A DNA stretch of 64,000 nucleotides from NCBI GenBank assembly GCA_038277395.1, contig CM076193.1, forward strand, positions 81,224,627 to 81,288,626, in the 5' to 3' direction. Below the pieces are notes generated by a model. The model did not search any database, had not been told where the DNA came from, and saw nothing but the letters and a program-made list of their open reading frames with translations. A program made the position numbers and the translations under genes. Within the stretch, counting starts at the first letter, position 1. Every line of letters starts with the position of its first letter. This stretch comes from Dryocosmus kuriphilus (lineage: Eukaryota > Arthropoda > Insecta > Hymenoptera > Cynipidae). Positions 22,015 to 34,439 of this stretch are shown here, piece after piece.

Positions 22015-22590
22015 TTATCGCTTCCAGAGATCAGCTCGCTCTCTCGTTTTAGCGACTAAAGCTACCACTGGCCCCTGGAAATGAAGTCTGCTGGGTTCTC
22101 CTTGGTTGGAACATGAAACCAGTCTTCGATTCTTGTTAACTCCTGGATTGTTGATACTTGCTTCGAATATTTCTCGATGATAAGGGAAGGATCGAATCCA
22201 TCCTAACAAGATCGTTGAGTCACTTCAGAATCTTTTTGAGTCAATCTTTAGTTTTATTGCTCTCAATACTTTCTTGTATAGTCTGTCTAACAAAACTGCG
22301 TCGTATAGCACAAGTCTTGGAAGAGACATAAACTTAATTAGAGTTACCCTTGACTTTGCGCCGACCAGAATAGATCGGCGTTCTCCATTTGTTGTCACTC
22401 TCAGATAAATGCAAGCTCCATATGCTATCGTGCTGGCATCTCAAAGTCCATGCAGTTGAATATGCGTTGCACCTGGAGTTCTTACAAGTCTGTCTATGCT
22501 CCAATCACTGAGCGATGCTAGCTGTGGCTGGTAACAGATCCATGATGTTCCTAACCCTTTGGTGGCCGGATGGTCCCAATTCAGCTCGAG
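22015..22590 (-). pseudogene. BEL RNase H-like region, broken
   Basis: Around 22380-22500 the reverse strand carries pieces such as AYGACIYL- and MSLPRL-like blocks in changing frames. 22209-22015 reads MLGWIRSFPYHREIFEASIN and then a shifted LHFQGP. These follow the BEL order between RT and integrase. It has several stops and is non-functional. Confidence 0.65.
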
Positions 22591-22593
22591 TTT

Positions 22594-23450
22594 CTACATT
22601 TCTTGTAACTTCATCATGGTGAGTCTAACTATAGGTGCTAAAAGACTCAACGGATCATACACTTGAGCCACCTGAGACAGAACTGTGCGCATCGAAACAG
22701 TTTGGCATTCGATGCTATTCACTTCGTAAGTTAAAGTATCTTCCTTCGAGTTCCAGAATACTCCCCAACGTTCGAGTAGTTTTTTTTCAGGGTCCAATTT
22801 AACCTTCGCATCTTTGCTTAAATCATCTAATTCTTCCACTACCATTGGATTATTTGATAGCCACTTATGAAGATTGAGTCCACCCTTTCTCGTCAATTCT
22901 TCCTGCGCCGTTTAGAAGGTCGTCCATATAGCAGTCACTTCTTAAGGCCTTCGCTGCTAATGGAAAGGATGAATACTCATCTACAGTTATTTCAAGCATC
23001 TCATGCAAGAAACGGTGCTGCAGATGTTCCATATGGCACAGTATATAGTTGGTACGTTTTCAGCGGTTCTGATTCTTTATTTCCCCAGAGAATTTATTGA
23101 TAAATTCTGTCCTGCGGATGAACTTCGAATTGCCGATACATCTTCTCAATGCCTCCAGATATAACAATAGGGTGTAATCGAAAACGTAGAATCAACTGAA
23201 ATAGTCCGTCCTGTATATTAGGTTCAAACATCAAGGCATCATTCAGTGATATCCCCGATGATGTTTTTGACTGCTGCATCAAAAACAACCCTTAATTTCT
23301 TCGTTAAACTTAACTCTCGGATGACTGCTTGATGTGGCATATACTATCCTTCATGAGGTCCACTCTGTGCTTGTTCCATGTGTCCTAGCTCTTCGTAAGC
23401 TCGCATGAATTCCTGGTACTCTTCCTTCAGTTTGGGGTTTCGTTGCAGCC
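22594..23450 (-). pseudogene. BEL reverse transcriptase, broken
   Basis: Blocks in order are RLQRNPKLKEEYQEF and YEELGHMEQAQSG near 23450-23360, LRVVFDA, ISLNDALMFEPNIQD, LFQLILRFRLH and IEKMYRQFEVHPQDR (catalytic Asp block changed). Then come GGLNLHKWLSNNP and VLSQVAQVYDPLSLLAPI at 22896-22594. Stops and shifts separate them. The foldback element lies just upstream, at the start of RT. Confidence 0.82.
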
Positions 23451-23452
23451 TT

Positions 23453-25201
23453 GCACAGTGGGACGAAATCAAAAAACGGAGCTCAAAATAATTTGTAGCT
23501 GGCAATTCTTAACCAATTTTGGATTTTTTTTTAAGAAAAATTTAGCATTCAATTTGGAAGAGATTTATGCAGCCTGATTTTTAAATCTTTTTTTGTTTAA
23601 ACTTTTATGTTAATGCAAAGAGTGAAAAAAGACGATTTTTTCGTTTTTTTTTTTATCTTCGTCAAAAAATTTTATCTCTAATCAGCATTGCAAGACTTTA
23701 TGCACAGGGGTAGTTGAAAGCTAAAAAAAATATGACACTGTTACGTTAATTGTTATAAACAAATTAACTTAACAAATAGTCTACCTTATGGATACTTCAT
23801 TTCCAAAGTAAATTTTTGCATTGAAACTACTAGCTTTTATTGAAAAAATAATAGCCGATCATAAAAATTTGACACTTGATATTTTTTATTAATTTTATAA
23901 ACAAATTATATAAACAAATGCCTAGTGTGGACATTTAAAGGCAGAAATAAATCGTTTTTTCCTAATTTTCCCTCAAATTATATTTCCAGTGATATTTAAT
24001 GAGTAAAAATTATCATCTGATATTTTTTATTAATTTTATAAACAAATATTATAAACAAATGCTTAGTGTGGGCATTTAAAGGCAGAAATAACTCGTTTTT
24101 CTCTCTAATTTTTCTCAAATTATGTCGCCAGTGATGTTTTATAATGGAAAATTATCAACCGATATTTTTTATTAATTTTATAAACAAATTATATAAACAA
24201 ATGCTTAGTGTGGACATTTAAAGGCAGAAATAAATCGGTTTTTCCTAATTTTCCCTCAAATTATATTGCCAGTGATATGCAATGAGTAAAAATTATCATC
24301 TGATATTTTTAATTAATTTTATAAACAAATCTTATAAACAAATGCTTAGTGCGGGCATTTAAAGGCAGAAATAACTCACTGGCAACATAATTTGAGAAAA
24401 ATTAGGGAAAAAACGATTTCTTTCTGCCTTTAAATGTCCACACTAGGCATTTGTTTATATAATTTGTTCATGAAATTAATAAAAAATATCCGTTGATAAT
24501 TTTCCATCATAAAACATCACTGGCGACATAATTTGAGAAAAATTAGAAAAAAAGCGAGTTATTCCTGCCTTTAAATGCCCACACTAAGCATTTGTTTATA
24601 AGATTTGTTTATAAAATTGATAAAAAATATCAGATGATAATTTTTACTCATTAAATATCACTGGCAATATAATTTGAGGGAAAATGAGGAAAAAACGATT
24701 TATTTCTGCCTTTAAATGTCGACACAAGGCATTTGTTTATATAATTTGTTTATAAAATTAATAAAAAATATCAGGTGTCAAATTTTTATGATCGGTTATT
24801 ATTTTTTCAATAAAAGCTAGTAATTTCAATGCAAAAATTTACTTTGGAAACAAATTATCCGTAAGGTAGACTATTTGCTAAGTTAATTTGTTTATAACAA
24901 TTAACTTAACAGTGCCATATTTTTTTTAGCTTTCAACTATCCCTGTGCATAAATTCTTGCAATGCTGATCATAGATAAAAATTTTTGACGAAGATAAAAA
25001 AAAAAACGAAAAAATCGTCTTTTTTTCACTCTTTGCATTAACATAAAAGTTTAAACCAAAAAAAATTTTTAAATCAGGCCACATAAATCTGTTCGAAATT
25101 GAATGCTGAATTTTTCTAAAAAAAAAAAAATCAAAAATCGGTTAAGAATTTCCAGCTACAAGTTATTTTGAGCTCCGTTTTTTTATTTCGTCCCACTGTG
25201 C
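23453..25201. mobile_element. Long foldback element with internal tandem repeats
   Basis: The ends are GCACAGTGGGACGAAAT and its inverse. The two arms of about 800 bp match as inverted copies across the whole element, meeting near 24370. Each arm contains several units of roughly 135-148 bp that carry ATAAACAAATGC and GGCATTTAAAGGCAGAAATA or close variants. No transposase frame is present. No clean target duplication was found; BEL sequence around it seems to have lost a little. Foldback elements of this design are non-autonomous; the superfamily is not assigned. Confidence 0.9.
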
Positions 25202-27300
25202 GTTGTCCTGTTTTTTGTCGTTAAATGGCAACCTTACCATATATCGACCTGATTCTGTCCTTTGAAAGGTCTCTGAAAAATATCACTTGCAGTTCATTTC
25301 TTCTTTAGAACGATGGATCTCTTCGCCTATTTCCTCGAGTTTGCAAAATTTTTCTAATGTTTCGTTGAATGTATTTCGAAGAAGATGACATCGAACCTTT
25401 TGTTGGCCCCATGTTCCTCCGACTTTTCCCGTGAAGAGCCAGCCTAGTTTAGTATTCTGAAGTATTAATTCGGGTTTTCAAAGCTTGAATTGCCCTAACA
25501 TAAGGAGTTCACAAAAAGTTTCTGTGCCGATCAATATATCCTTGATTTAAAACGGACACTAGTCCACTCAGTACAAGGCGTTTTAATATTATTTACAACT
25601 TATACAGCTAACTCCAATTTCTTTTTTAATCGCGATACCAGATCTCGAGATATTATATTAGGTTGAGAATCGCTATCTCTTATGATGTGCCCAGCATAAA
25701 CTTGGATGCGTCATAAATGTGTATATTCTTCACGTTAGATTGTTTCTCTGCCCTTGATTCCTTTTGACTCTGCATGTAATAGTATGTAATGCCTCCGATT
25801 ACAAATTGTACAGCTCCCGGATTTGTAATCGCTAACTAAGTCATTTCTCCTTAAGCAGTTAAAACAAAGTCCCCTTTTCTTAACAAGTTCTACCCGTTTC
25901 TTAATTTGCATTCTCTTAAATTCTATCCATATTTGCAGTTGATGATGTTCACTACGTAACGTGCATGAGCTATGAGATTAAGTATTCGCAAAAGATTTTA
26001 TTGAATTATTCGTAATGCCTTGAGTTCGCTTGTTACTAGATTTATTATGCTCATTAGAATTACTTTTATCCACACATTTACAACTCACTTATTATAAAAC
26101 TTCATATTGTTCTCTTAAAAACTTACTAAGATTCTCGAATTTTGGCATTTCCGTACCATTAACTGATTTCTCCGATTCCTTTCGGGTTTCTTGATCTAAT
26201 TTAGACACAATCAAAAAAATGAGTGGTGTCCTGCTTATCTGTGGGTCTCCTAATAGTGATAAAACGTGAATATGTCTCAGAGCATCATCTACTAGAATTC
26301 TCAAAGAGGATGAGCAATCTTTAGAAATTGTCGCTAGATCAAACAGAGCTTATATGTGGTTCTGTATTATTACTCTCTGATTATCCTACCGTTCTTTTAA
26401 TAAATTCCATGCTACTTCGTAATTAATTTCGGTTGTCTCTATATTATCTATTTTTCGCGATGCTTCGTCTTATAAGTAAGATCTAAAGTACCATAATTTT
26501 TTAATTTTCGGAATAGTTCCGAGATTATGAATGACGGCAGAAAACGCGGCTTTAAATGTAAGTCACTCGCTGTAACCTTCAGAAACGGTGGGGAGATTCA
26601 GTTTCCGTAACGGAAAGCACGTACGAATATTTTATACGTTTGTCGAAGTTCTCGAAGTTTTTAATTTTCGCAAGGCTGTCAATTCAGACTCTCGCTGCGA
26701 CCTGAGTTTAATTTCGAGTTGCGCAATATGTGCGCTCTGTGCATCTAGTTGATTTGGACGAATCTCCGATATAGGATTCTGAACTCGCCTTTAATTCATA
26801 TATTGATTTGCTAATGCTACATATCTATAATAAAATTCTTCAAATTCTGATCTTTCGTGTTCAAAATCATGTTCCAGACATAACAATTCTAACCTGCTTA
26901 GTGCTATGTCGAGTTCTTGCCAGTTTTCACACGCTTTTTGGATTCGCAGTTATTTGCTCTATAAAAGTCAATTCTTTTGTCTAACTATTCGTGTAATTCT
27001 CCAAAAATTTTTTGAATTTTGTTAATCGGCTTTTGCAATTCTGTTTACTTAAGTTTAGATTTTCTACTTCAGTAGTAATTTTCTTCAGTTTGTTTACCTT
27101 TGCCGTAAATTCTTAAATAATCAGAATTTAATTTTACTTTACTATACGATTGCATACATTAAATAATTCGACAGAACTTAAGCTTAACTGATTCAACTAA
27201 ATTCAATTTCTTATTTCTAATTGTACAAATTTTATTACTCATAGCTGTGTTGACGATTTCATGAAATCGGTATTCTTACGCTCGTGATGTTTAGGTTTCT
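25202..27300 (-). pseudogene. BEL gag and protease region, heavily decayed
   Basis: Near 25200-25500 the reverse strand shows VRLPFNDKK, KVGGTWGQQKVRCHLLRNTF and QNTKLGWLFTG, the BEL protease-to-RT linker. Near 25730-25870 a zinc-knuckle-like series CFNCLRRNDLV then SCTICNRRHYILLH is readable. Upstream to 27300 only scattered gag-like pieces remain, and stops are frequent. Its place after the 5' LTR supports the assignment. Confidence 0.6.
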
Positions 27301-27710
27301 GGCGATCAGTAGATGTCGGTAACGTTGCTTAGTTCAATGACCTCTTCCTCTACGATGTGAAATGCTCAAATTAAATCTTTCTCAAGATAATGGATTTAAT
27401 TTTGCTGCACCTTTGCTCTTGTTTCTCAGGTACTAGCTCTCGTCGTTTATGGTAGAATCTCCTAATTGTTCTAGAAGTTTTGGAGCTAATATCTCATAAT
27501 CCTTGTGAGCCTTGTTCAATGTATATCTCACAATCCTTGTGAGTCTCGTTCAATATCCACTTTCGATTAAAATTGTGACCGCTGATTAAAGTTTTACAAT
27601 TGAATTTCCGACACTAATTATTTTGCACTGGAAGTATATATTTTCGCACGAGTCTTTCTCATTCGTCTTCAATTTCTGAATGAGAATCCTAAATTCTTTC
27701 TGGAGGACCA

Positions 27711-28049
27711 TGTCCACACGTACAGTCTCATCTAAAATTGCCCCCGATTTTTGTAAGCGTCTATACGCGTGGTATTATTCTTAAAGAATTAAATCTTGCA
27801 TAGGCGTACACAATAAAACGCTATAAGTCCATTAAAACACCAAAGTATATTCTTGTAAAAAAATAATTCCTACTCTAACACAAATTATTACAAATGTCTC
27901 TTTTCACAATACAAAACTTACATTAATTCAAAACAGACGAGTTAGTTGCTTGAGAGGTTTTCGGACACTGACGCGCAAAAGCCTATCTGACTTAAGTCTA
28001 GGTAGCGCTGCAACCTAGCGTACTAAAATCCTCAATTCCCTACGCGAAA
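27711..28049 (-). repeat. BEL 5' LTR
   Basis: It begins TGTCCACACGTACAGTCTC and is the partner of 19969-20295. Its outer end is immediately followed by AAGTC and then LINE coding sequence. Confidence 0.85.
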
Positions 28050-28054
28050 AAGTC

Positions 28055-29320
28055 TTCTGTGCGCAGCAGTGATTTGGTGGTCATGAGCTGAACTCAAAAC
28101 GATGCAGGAAAGACTGCAATGATTGCAAACGCTAGCGTTTAGAGGGGTGACGGAATCAATGAGGACTACGCCCACAACGGCGTTAGCCTGCTTGCTATCT
28201 GAAGAACCACTACAATCTACACGTTGTGATAACAGTCGGGACGGCTCAAACGATGGGCCGCCTAGTAAGCGCAAAAAGATGGACGTGGGAGACTAAACAC
28301 ACAAGGCTCCCAGAGGATATCAGCACAATACCATGTTCTAGGAATTGAAACAAGATAAAATAACAGAACGCTTCAATTTCACCAAAGCTTTCCGATTTCT
28401 TATCCTAAGTAGGGATGTATGGCAAGCAGAGGGTGACCCACTTCTCGAAGGGGAAATCTGGTATACAGATAGCTCCAAAGGGGAAGGGGGTACGGTAGCA
28501 GTAATTTTTGACAGCGCTAGATGGAAGGGGATGGAAATCCTGCTTGGACAGCATGCCACCGTCTTTCAGGCGGAGGCATCAGCTATACTTCGCTGCGTTG
28601 AAACACTTATAGAGGAGAAAGCGACTGTTCAGCGGATCACAATCTGCTAGGACAGCCAAGCGACGTTAACTGTAGTTGGCAAAACGAATATAATATCAGA
28701 AATTGTTTGGGAATATAAAAAAGCATTAAACCGACTGGCAGAGAAGAATAACGTGACCATCATGTAGGTCCCTGTTCGCAAAGAGATCAAGGGGAATGAG
28801 AAGGCGGACCTGTTGGCAAAGAATGGTGAAACAAAAAGATACACAGGCCCAGAAACGGTACTGGGACTAGCATCCTGTTGCATGGTGTTGGCCATCAGAA
28901 ACTGGATCAAGAAAAGGCACCGGTAATACTGGGAACACGCCAAGGGATGGCGACAGGCTAAGGCCATCCTGCGCTACGAGTGCAGGATGGACCAGTCCAT
29001 AAAGATCCTGAAGTTACCCAACAAAGATATACGAATAATGGTTCAGGTGAGGCAGAGGCGATGAGACATCCCTGCACGTCCTATGCCAATGTCCAGCACT
29101 TACCGGGCTCCGGAAACAAATCCTCTGGGATCATTTCATGGAACCTGGGGATATCATAACGCTAAACGTGGGCGACATTCTAGGCTTCATTAAGAAGTCT
29201 GGAATGGTCCAATAAGGGTAGAATTATAAGGGTGTGGCACAATGGAATTATAGTCTGAGCGCCAGGGGGACGACCCCTAACGGGGTCCCTGAACTAAGAG
29301 CACCTACCTTGCCTTTCACA
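28055..29320 (+). pseudogene. LINE post-RT region and RNase H, broken
   Basis: Immediately after the BEL duplication the frame continues LLCAAVIWW, then GVTESMRTTPTTALACLL. The RNase H domain follows: IWYTDSSKGEGG (first Asp), GQHATVFQAEASAILRCVE (Glu), a stop, DSQATLTVV (Asp), and KGNEKADLLAKNG (final Asp). RNase H removes the RNA strand of the LINE hybrid. The 3' region GGGGGACGACCCCTAACGGG near 29266 resembles LINE 3' UTRs. Several stops are present. Confidence 0.85.
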
Positions 29321-29939
29321 TCCCAGTGCTAATTTTATCATGTTTTAACATGTTCTAAAAGTGAAAAGTTATCTTTTGATACCAAACCAATGTGAACGTT
29401 CAGGGACGAAAAATCTAATAGTCCTTATGTTCATCATATTTTGAGCCATATTTTTACATTTTAAGTTAATTACATAAATGGTTATTAATAAAACATAAAT
29501 CAATTTGATGCACATATTTTTATAACTAAGGTTTTGTGTTTCAAAACAATTCTTATGTTGCAATGCATTATCGTAAAAATAAAATATTCCTTTGAAGCTA
29601 TTTAAAATAATTTTTAAATTCTCACGAGGTTGAGACCACTTGATAACCTTTATTGTGAGTAACAGGCCATAGGTAATAAGGTTTTTATTAAAAGCCTGAT
29701 TCTGCTCGTTCCGAAGAGTTGGTGAAAAATCGATAGAGATGGAAAGGGGATCGACTAGTGTCTAGTTATCCGCGAATTTCGAGACGACTGTCCAAAGTTA
29801 TGAAAAATATTTGACTACGCATATAAGCGTATAGAAAAAAAGTTTCCTACAATAAAGAAATGACTTGAAAATATTATCTGGTGAATTTTTCAAACTTAAG
29901 AAAGTACTATTTTATTATCCATGTGTTTAAACTTTCTTC
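29321..29939. other. AT-rich spacer
   Basis: No gene or repeat was recognised. The 64-codon frame at 29369-29563 has no motif. Confidence 0.6.
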
Positions 29940-30570
29940 ATATATTATTATTATTATTCTGTAGGCATCTGCTCAAATAATAATAATAATAATTATTATT
30001 ATTTAGCAGTTCGAAGTTCATTGCCTCATTTAGCCGAAAGCGCCACGCATCTCTATCCTGTGCATCTTCCATCCAGTTTAAGTAATCACGTCCTAGCTCT
30101 TTTAGATCGTTCCTTACGTTTTTCTCCCATCTGATTCTCGGTCTACCTAGAGGTCTCTCGCTGTTCGGTTTCCCTCTTAAAACTTGCTCCACTGTTATTT
30201 TATTCCCCATTCTTGCTACATGTTCCGCCCATCTTAATTTATGCTTTTTCATTACTCTATTAATATTTGGTGACCAGTATAGAGCATGCAGCTCGTCATT
30301 ATGCAGTTTTCTTCATTCACCAGTCTCTTCGACCCTTTTTGGGCCATAGATTTTTGTAAGTACTTTATTTTCGAATACTCTAAACCTGTTCTTCTCTCTT
30401 TTCGTCACAGCCCACGTTTCGCACCAGTTCATGATGACCGACATTATTATAGTTTTGTTAATTCTTACTTTGATGTTTCTAGGTAGCGATCGCGATTTAC
30501 TCCCGAGGTATTTAACCTCGTCAACCCTTTCGAATTTCATATTCCCGGCCATTACATCCCCCCACTTCAT
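29938..30570 (-). pseudogene. RTE ORF C-terminal region
   Basis: Two frames carry FERVDEVKYLGSKSR, NWCETWAVTKREKNRFRVFE and then KLRWAEHVARMGN, RPLGRPRIRWEKNVRNDL. This W-x-H-V-x-R-M ... G-R-P-R-x-R-W block is standard for the C-terminus of RTE and related LINEs. A Tyr run at the end is translated microsatellite. Confidence 0.85.
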
Positions 30571-30589
30571 TACTTTGTTTTGATCTGTC

Positions 30590-31985
30590 GCTGATCAAAT
30601 ATTTTATTTTCGATTCGCTTACTTCTAAACATATTTCCTTGGGTGTAAGTCGAGGGCATCCGCATATCCAAGAATTTGTATCATCCCATCGAAGGTAGCA
30701 CCGGCCGGATTCGTTTGTACTTGTCTGACCACGTGTTCTAAAACTAAGTTGAAAAGGATGCACGAAAGCGCATCGCCCTGTTTCAGGCCATCGCTGATCA
30801 AAAACTCTTCAGATAAACTTCCGTTTACACGTATCCTACCCCTACTGCCGTTTAAGCAAACTTCGATAGGTCTAACCAATATCCTTGTTACACCCAAGAA
30901 CTTCAGAATCCAGTACATTCGTGCGCGTTTAATAGAGTCGTGAGCTTTCTTGAAGTCGATAAGTAGCTGATGTATTGCTTCATTAAATTCCCATTTCTTT
31001 TCTAGCAGTTGTCTAATTGTAAACATTTGTTCGCTCGTAGACCTGTTTCGGCGATATCCATACTGGTAATCCTCAATGATTTCCTTAGCATAAGGGGTTA
31101 GTCTACTCAAGATTAAATTGGACAGGATCTTATAGCACGAAGGCACAAGTGAAATTCCCCGATAATTGTTACAGTTCGTTTTATCGCCTTTTTTAAAAAC
31201 GGGTACAATAATAGAGGTATTCCATTCCTCCGGTATGCGTTCTGTTTTCCAAATTGCGCGCGTATTAATTTACAGATTTGCCTTGTGAGGCAGGGGCCCC
31301 CATTTTTTATTAGTTTTGATGGTAGGTCGTCGATACCCGCGGCTTTGTTATTTTTGAACTTCTCTATGGCCAATCCAATTTCTTTATCAGTAGTTTCATC
31401 AATTAGTAGATCAGCAGTGTGGATTTCAACGAGATTATCTTCAACGGGGGCTTCGCTTACGTTCAATAGCTTATCGAAGTAATTTGTCCATATATTTAGT
31501 CTCTCTGTCGCGTCGGCTACTAGATTGCCATTTTCGTCCCTTCTTACTTTCGTTCTACTTTGGAAGCTTTTCCTTGTCAGATTGATTCCCTTGTACATCT
31601 CACGCGTATTATTTTGTTTACTATTCTTTTCTATTGCTAGAGTCTTACTCTTTACCCACTCCCTTTTCTTGGATCTGTAAAGCCTACATGTACTTTTACT
31701 AATCTCGAGGTACTTCTTATGTGTTTGATCGCACTTATTTTGTAAACTAATTAGTTTGGCCTTTCTTCGCTTTTCAAACCAAAGTTTGCACTCTTCGTCA
31801 AACAACGGTTTGCTTTTGGTTGCTTTCTTTAGACGTGTAGTACGTTTCGCGGCTGTCTTGATCGCCTTTTTCATATTGTGCCACAGGGTTTCCGGGTCCT
31901 CCTCATAGTTATTATCTTCTCTTTGTTCTTGAAGAGCGTCTAAACTATTAGAAATCTCTACTTTCTGTTGGTGTTTTAAACTCAT
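30590..31985 (-). pseudogene. RTE pre-RT region and reverse transcriptase, broken
   Basis: The frame at 31985-31113 carries MSLKHQQKVEISNSLDAL, the coiled, Lys-rich linker and FKNNKAAGIDDLPSKLIK. The next frame (31146-30625) carries NLILSRLTPYAKEIIEDYQY, GYRRNRSTSEQMF, LLIDFKKAHDSIKRA (first catalytic Asp), LKQGDALSCILFNLVLE and the catalytic box as YADA where RTE elements have YADD. About 20 residues after the box are deleted. Inactive. Confidence 0.88.
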
Positions 31986-32029
31986 CTATGTTGAAACGAA
32001 CTGTTGGCTGTGAGTGGCTAGTTTTTTTT

Positions 32030-32816
32030 CTTAACGCTAGTCTAGACCTAAGTTTCACTATCACGAGAAAGTGGTCTGAGTTTCAATCCGCTGCCCTGTA
32101 CGATATTACATCGAGAATGCTTGTATGACGTCTTTTGTCAATTAAAAGGTGATCAATTTGATTGCGAGTGATACCATCTGGTGATGTCCAAGTGGCCTTA
32201 TGTATATTTTTGTGCTTGAAATATGTGGTTTTGACAACGAGGTTCTTTGAAGCTGTAAGTTTATTACTCTAGTTCCATTATCATTACTGACGTCATGCAA
32301 GCCTTCTAACCCTATTGTAGGCCTATAAATCGGTTCTTTTACAATTTTCGCGTTAGAATCTCCCAATAATATTTTTGCTTCAAACGTCGAGAACTTGTCA
32401 AAAACTTGTTCGATTGTTTCGTAAAATAGATCTTTAGTCTCTTCGCCTTTGTCCTCGGTGGTACAGTGCATGTTGATTAGCGCGTGTTTGCAGAAATTAC
32501 CCTTTAGTATAATATATGATAGCCGATCATTAATAAGTTGTATATGGAAAACCGCTTGCAAAACTTGTTTATTAATAAGAAACCCGGTCCCTAGTTTGCG
32601 CCCTTTAGCTCCCCCGAAGTAAAAGGTGTAATTATCCTTAGAAACCGATTCGCGCTCGCCCGAACAGCACGTTTCTTGAAGTGCTATTATGTCGATGCCG
32701 TATCCCTTTGCTATCTCAATGAGTTCGCCAAATCCGCCAGTATTTAGACTACGAGCGTTCACATTTCGCGCCTTTAAATCTTGTATTCTACTTGTTTGAT
32801 TTTGGAAGTTAGCCAT
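32030..32816 (-). pseudogene. RTE endonuclease domain (EEP/APE fold)
   Basis: The frame opens with ATG at 32816 and reads NVNARSLNTGGFGELIEIAK, IIALQETC (catalytic Glu), GTGFLINKQ, NMHCTTEDKGEE and ILLGDSNAK (G-D-x-N block). It then shifts frame near 32230; the continuation WTSPDGITRNQIDHLL and DVISYRAAD lies in another frame, with a stop before SDHFLV. The domain is complete in blocks but broken. Confidence 0.88.
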
Positions 32817-33405
32817 GATAGTTTGAAGAAAATCCGCATGTTAGAGATCCTGTTCCGATCGCAGGTGAGTCCATCCGCCACCGTCCCATGAGTGATAACC
32901 CCCATACCTCCCTAGGTCTAAGTATGGAAGCTTTCCGACTTTGACAGGAACCGTGCCAACTTGTCAGGTACATTACGATTTCATCCTCGTATCCTAACGT
33001 CACCCTGTAAGGCAGTGCGCCACACTGGCATCAGTACCGCGTTGACCCTACAGGCGAATCATTTCACACATCCCTTTCAGACAGTGTGATCGCTGCGGTG
33101 GTCAATGGAGCAGTAGGATTTTTCCTTCGCAAGATTTTTGGTCTTGTTTCGGGTAATGTTTCTAGGTGGATACACGACGCGCCACGGCCCGACAGAACCC
33201 ACCTATTGCGGATGGACGCGAAAGGGTGAGTTCTCCCAAACCATGGCTGTCATGTATTTTCTACCAGGTAGGCTCACCGCACCCACGGCTAGTTCCTATC
33301 GGCTGTTCGCGACTGCTTATTCTTATATTCGCAGTTAACCTCAGGGGCCGTTTCTCTATCCGCAAGATGAGAATGCGCTACGTAGTGGTGATAGGACCCA
33401 CCGAG

Positions 33406-33917
33406 CAGTTTCTTTGTATAAAGCATATTTTAAAATTTTTTTTCGAAAAGTGCACTTTTTTATTCTTCGAATCTTAATTAGGGTCGACCGAAAATACGAA
33501 ACGTTTGGAAATCGAAAATGGCTAGTATTGAATATTTGCTACACATTATTCGAATAAAAAAATCTAATGACCCTTCGAGCTTAAAGATAGTCCTATATGT
33601 CGCAATGAGGTTACACATTTTAAAGTCCGATTAATTAAACATTTTGTCGTATATGTATATATGAAAATTATAATTTTTTATATACTGTTTATTTTCGAAA
33701 ATAAGCAAAAATGAGATTTTTCAAAATTCGTTTAATTTTATAAGAACTAAAGTTCTTTGAGTATTATAATTATATATGATATACCCTTACGGCTTTTCAA
33801 AAGTCATAAGCAACTATGTTCACCAATTTCTAACAAATTTAACATCAAAGGAAGTAGAGATTTTTCGCAGGTCTAAATTTTTATTGAATTTCCCATTTTT
33901 TATTATTGGTTCCTGCG
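33406..33917. other. AT-rich spacer
   Basis: No gene or repeat was recognised. Confidence 0.6.
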
Positions 33918-34101
33918 TAAGTTAGGATTGTGCATATGTGACTTTCTGGATCTTGTGTTCGAAAGTAAACAACCTTTTAATGTTAATTTGATATTTTTTA
34001 AAATTAACACTAATACACTTTTTAAAAAAGTTTTCATTAAAAAGTCCTTTATATACCTGCGAACATAAGATCCAAATATCACACACGCATAATCCTAACA
34101 A
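33918..34101. mobile_element. Short foldback MITE
   Basis: The left end GTTAGGATTGTGCATATGTG pairs with the right end, which reversed reads GTTAGGATTATGCGTGTGTG. The arms continue through GGATCTTRTGTTCG. It is about 184 bp. No coding; no certain target duplication. Confidence 0.75.
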
Positions 34102-34439
34102 CATTATTGTTATTATTATTGTATTAAAAGAAAATTATTTTTCTTACATAATTATTGGATTATTATTGACTAATTATTATTTCATAAGGATAGAATAATG
34201 TGGTTAGGAATGTGAGTAATTTTTACTTATTTTTTCCTTAAAAAGTATATTTTAGTATTACTAGACCCAAAAAGGCAGCTAAATAGTAGCGTTCTGCGAA
34301 AAATGCATGGATAGCGGACACACAGGTATACCCTTTGTGACGGGAAATCACTTTGCACTGAAAGCTGATATTTGTCCTAATTAAGAGTTGCGAGATTTGA
34401 ACTCTGTTCAAATCTGAATTGTTGAAAATCTTTCAATTT

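Larger units (their letters stand above)
19969..28049 (-). mobile_element. BEL/Pao LTR retrotransposon, degraded, inserted in the LINE
   Basis: Two similar direct repeats of about 330 bp bound it, each flanked by AAGTC (19964-19968 and 28050-28054), a 5-bp target duplication as expected for BEL. On the minus strand the order is gag with zinc knuckle, protease, RT, RNase H and integrase, all with BEL-type motifs and multiple stops. Two later insertions interrupt it: a SINE at 20514-20839 and a foldback at 23453-25201. The leader after the 5' LTR begins TGGTCCTCCAG. Confidence 0.9.
16205..29320 (+). mobile_element. APE-type LINE with RNase H (jockey/I/R1/LOA group), split by a BEL insertion
   Basis: The 5' part (16205-19968) has a leader, ORF1 remnant, endonuclease and RT. 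The 3' part (28055-29320) continues the same ORF with the post-RT region, RNase H and a C-rich 3' tail. The break falls inside a codon run: KTS before the insertion continues as LLCAAVIWW after it, and AAGTC is present on both sides. Many stops and shifts make it non-functional. The clade is left broad because only motif-level comparison was possible. Confidence 0.85.
29940..33405 (-). mobile_element. RTE-type LINE, copy 2, near full length but broken
   Basis: On the minus strand it has a 5' region (33405-32817) matching copy 1, an endonuclease, a pre-RT region, RT and a C-terminal region ending in ATT/AAT microsatellite at about 29944-30003, the kind of short tandem tail usual for RTE. Frameshifts, stops and a deletion after the catalytic box inactivate it. 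The same family at 11580-13215 shows the element has been active more than once here. Confidence 0.9.

Noticed and set aside
28338..28967. Minus-strand ORFs of 73 and 106 codons
   Set aside because: Reverse of the LINE RNase H domain, which is clear on the plus strand.
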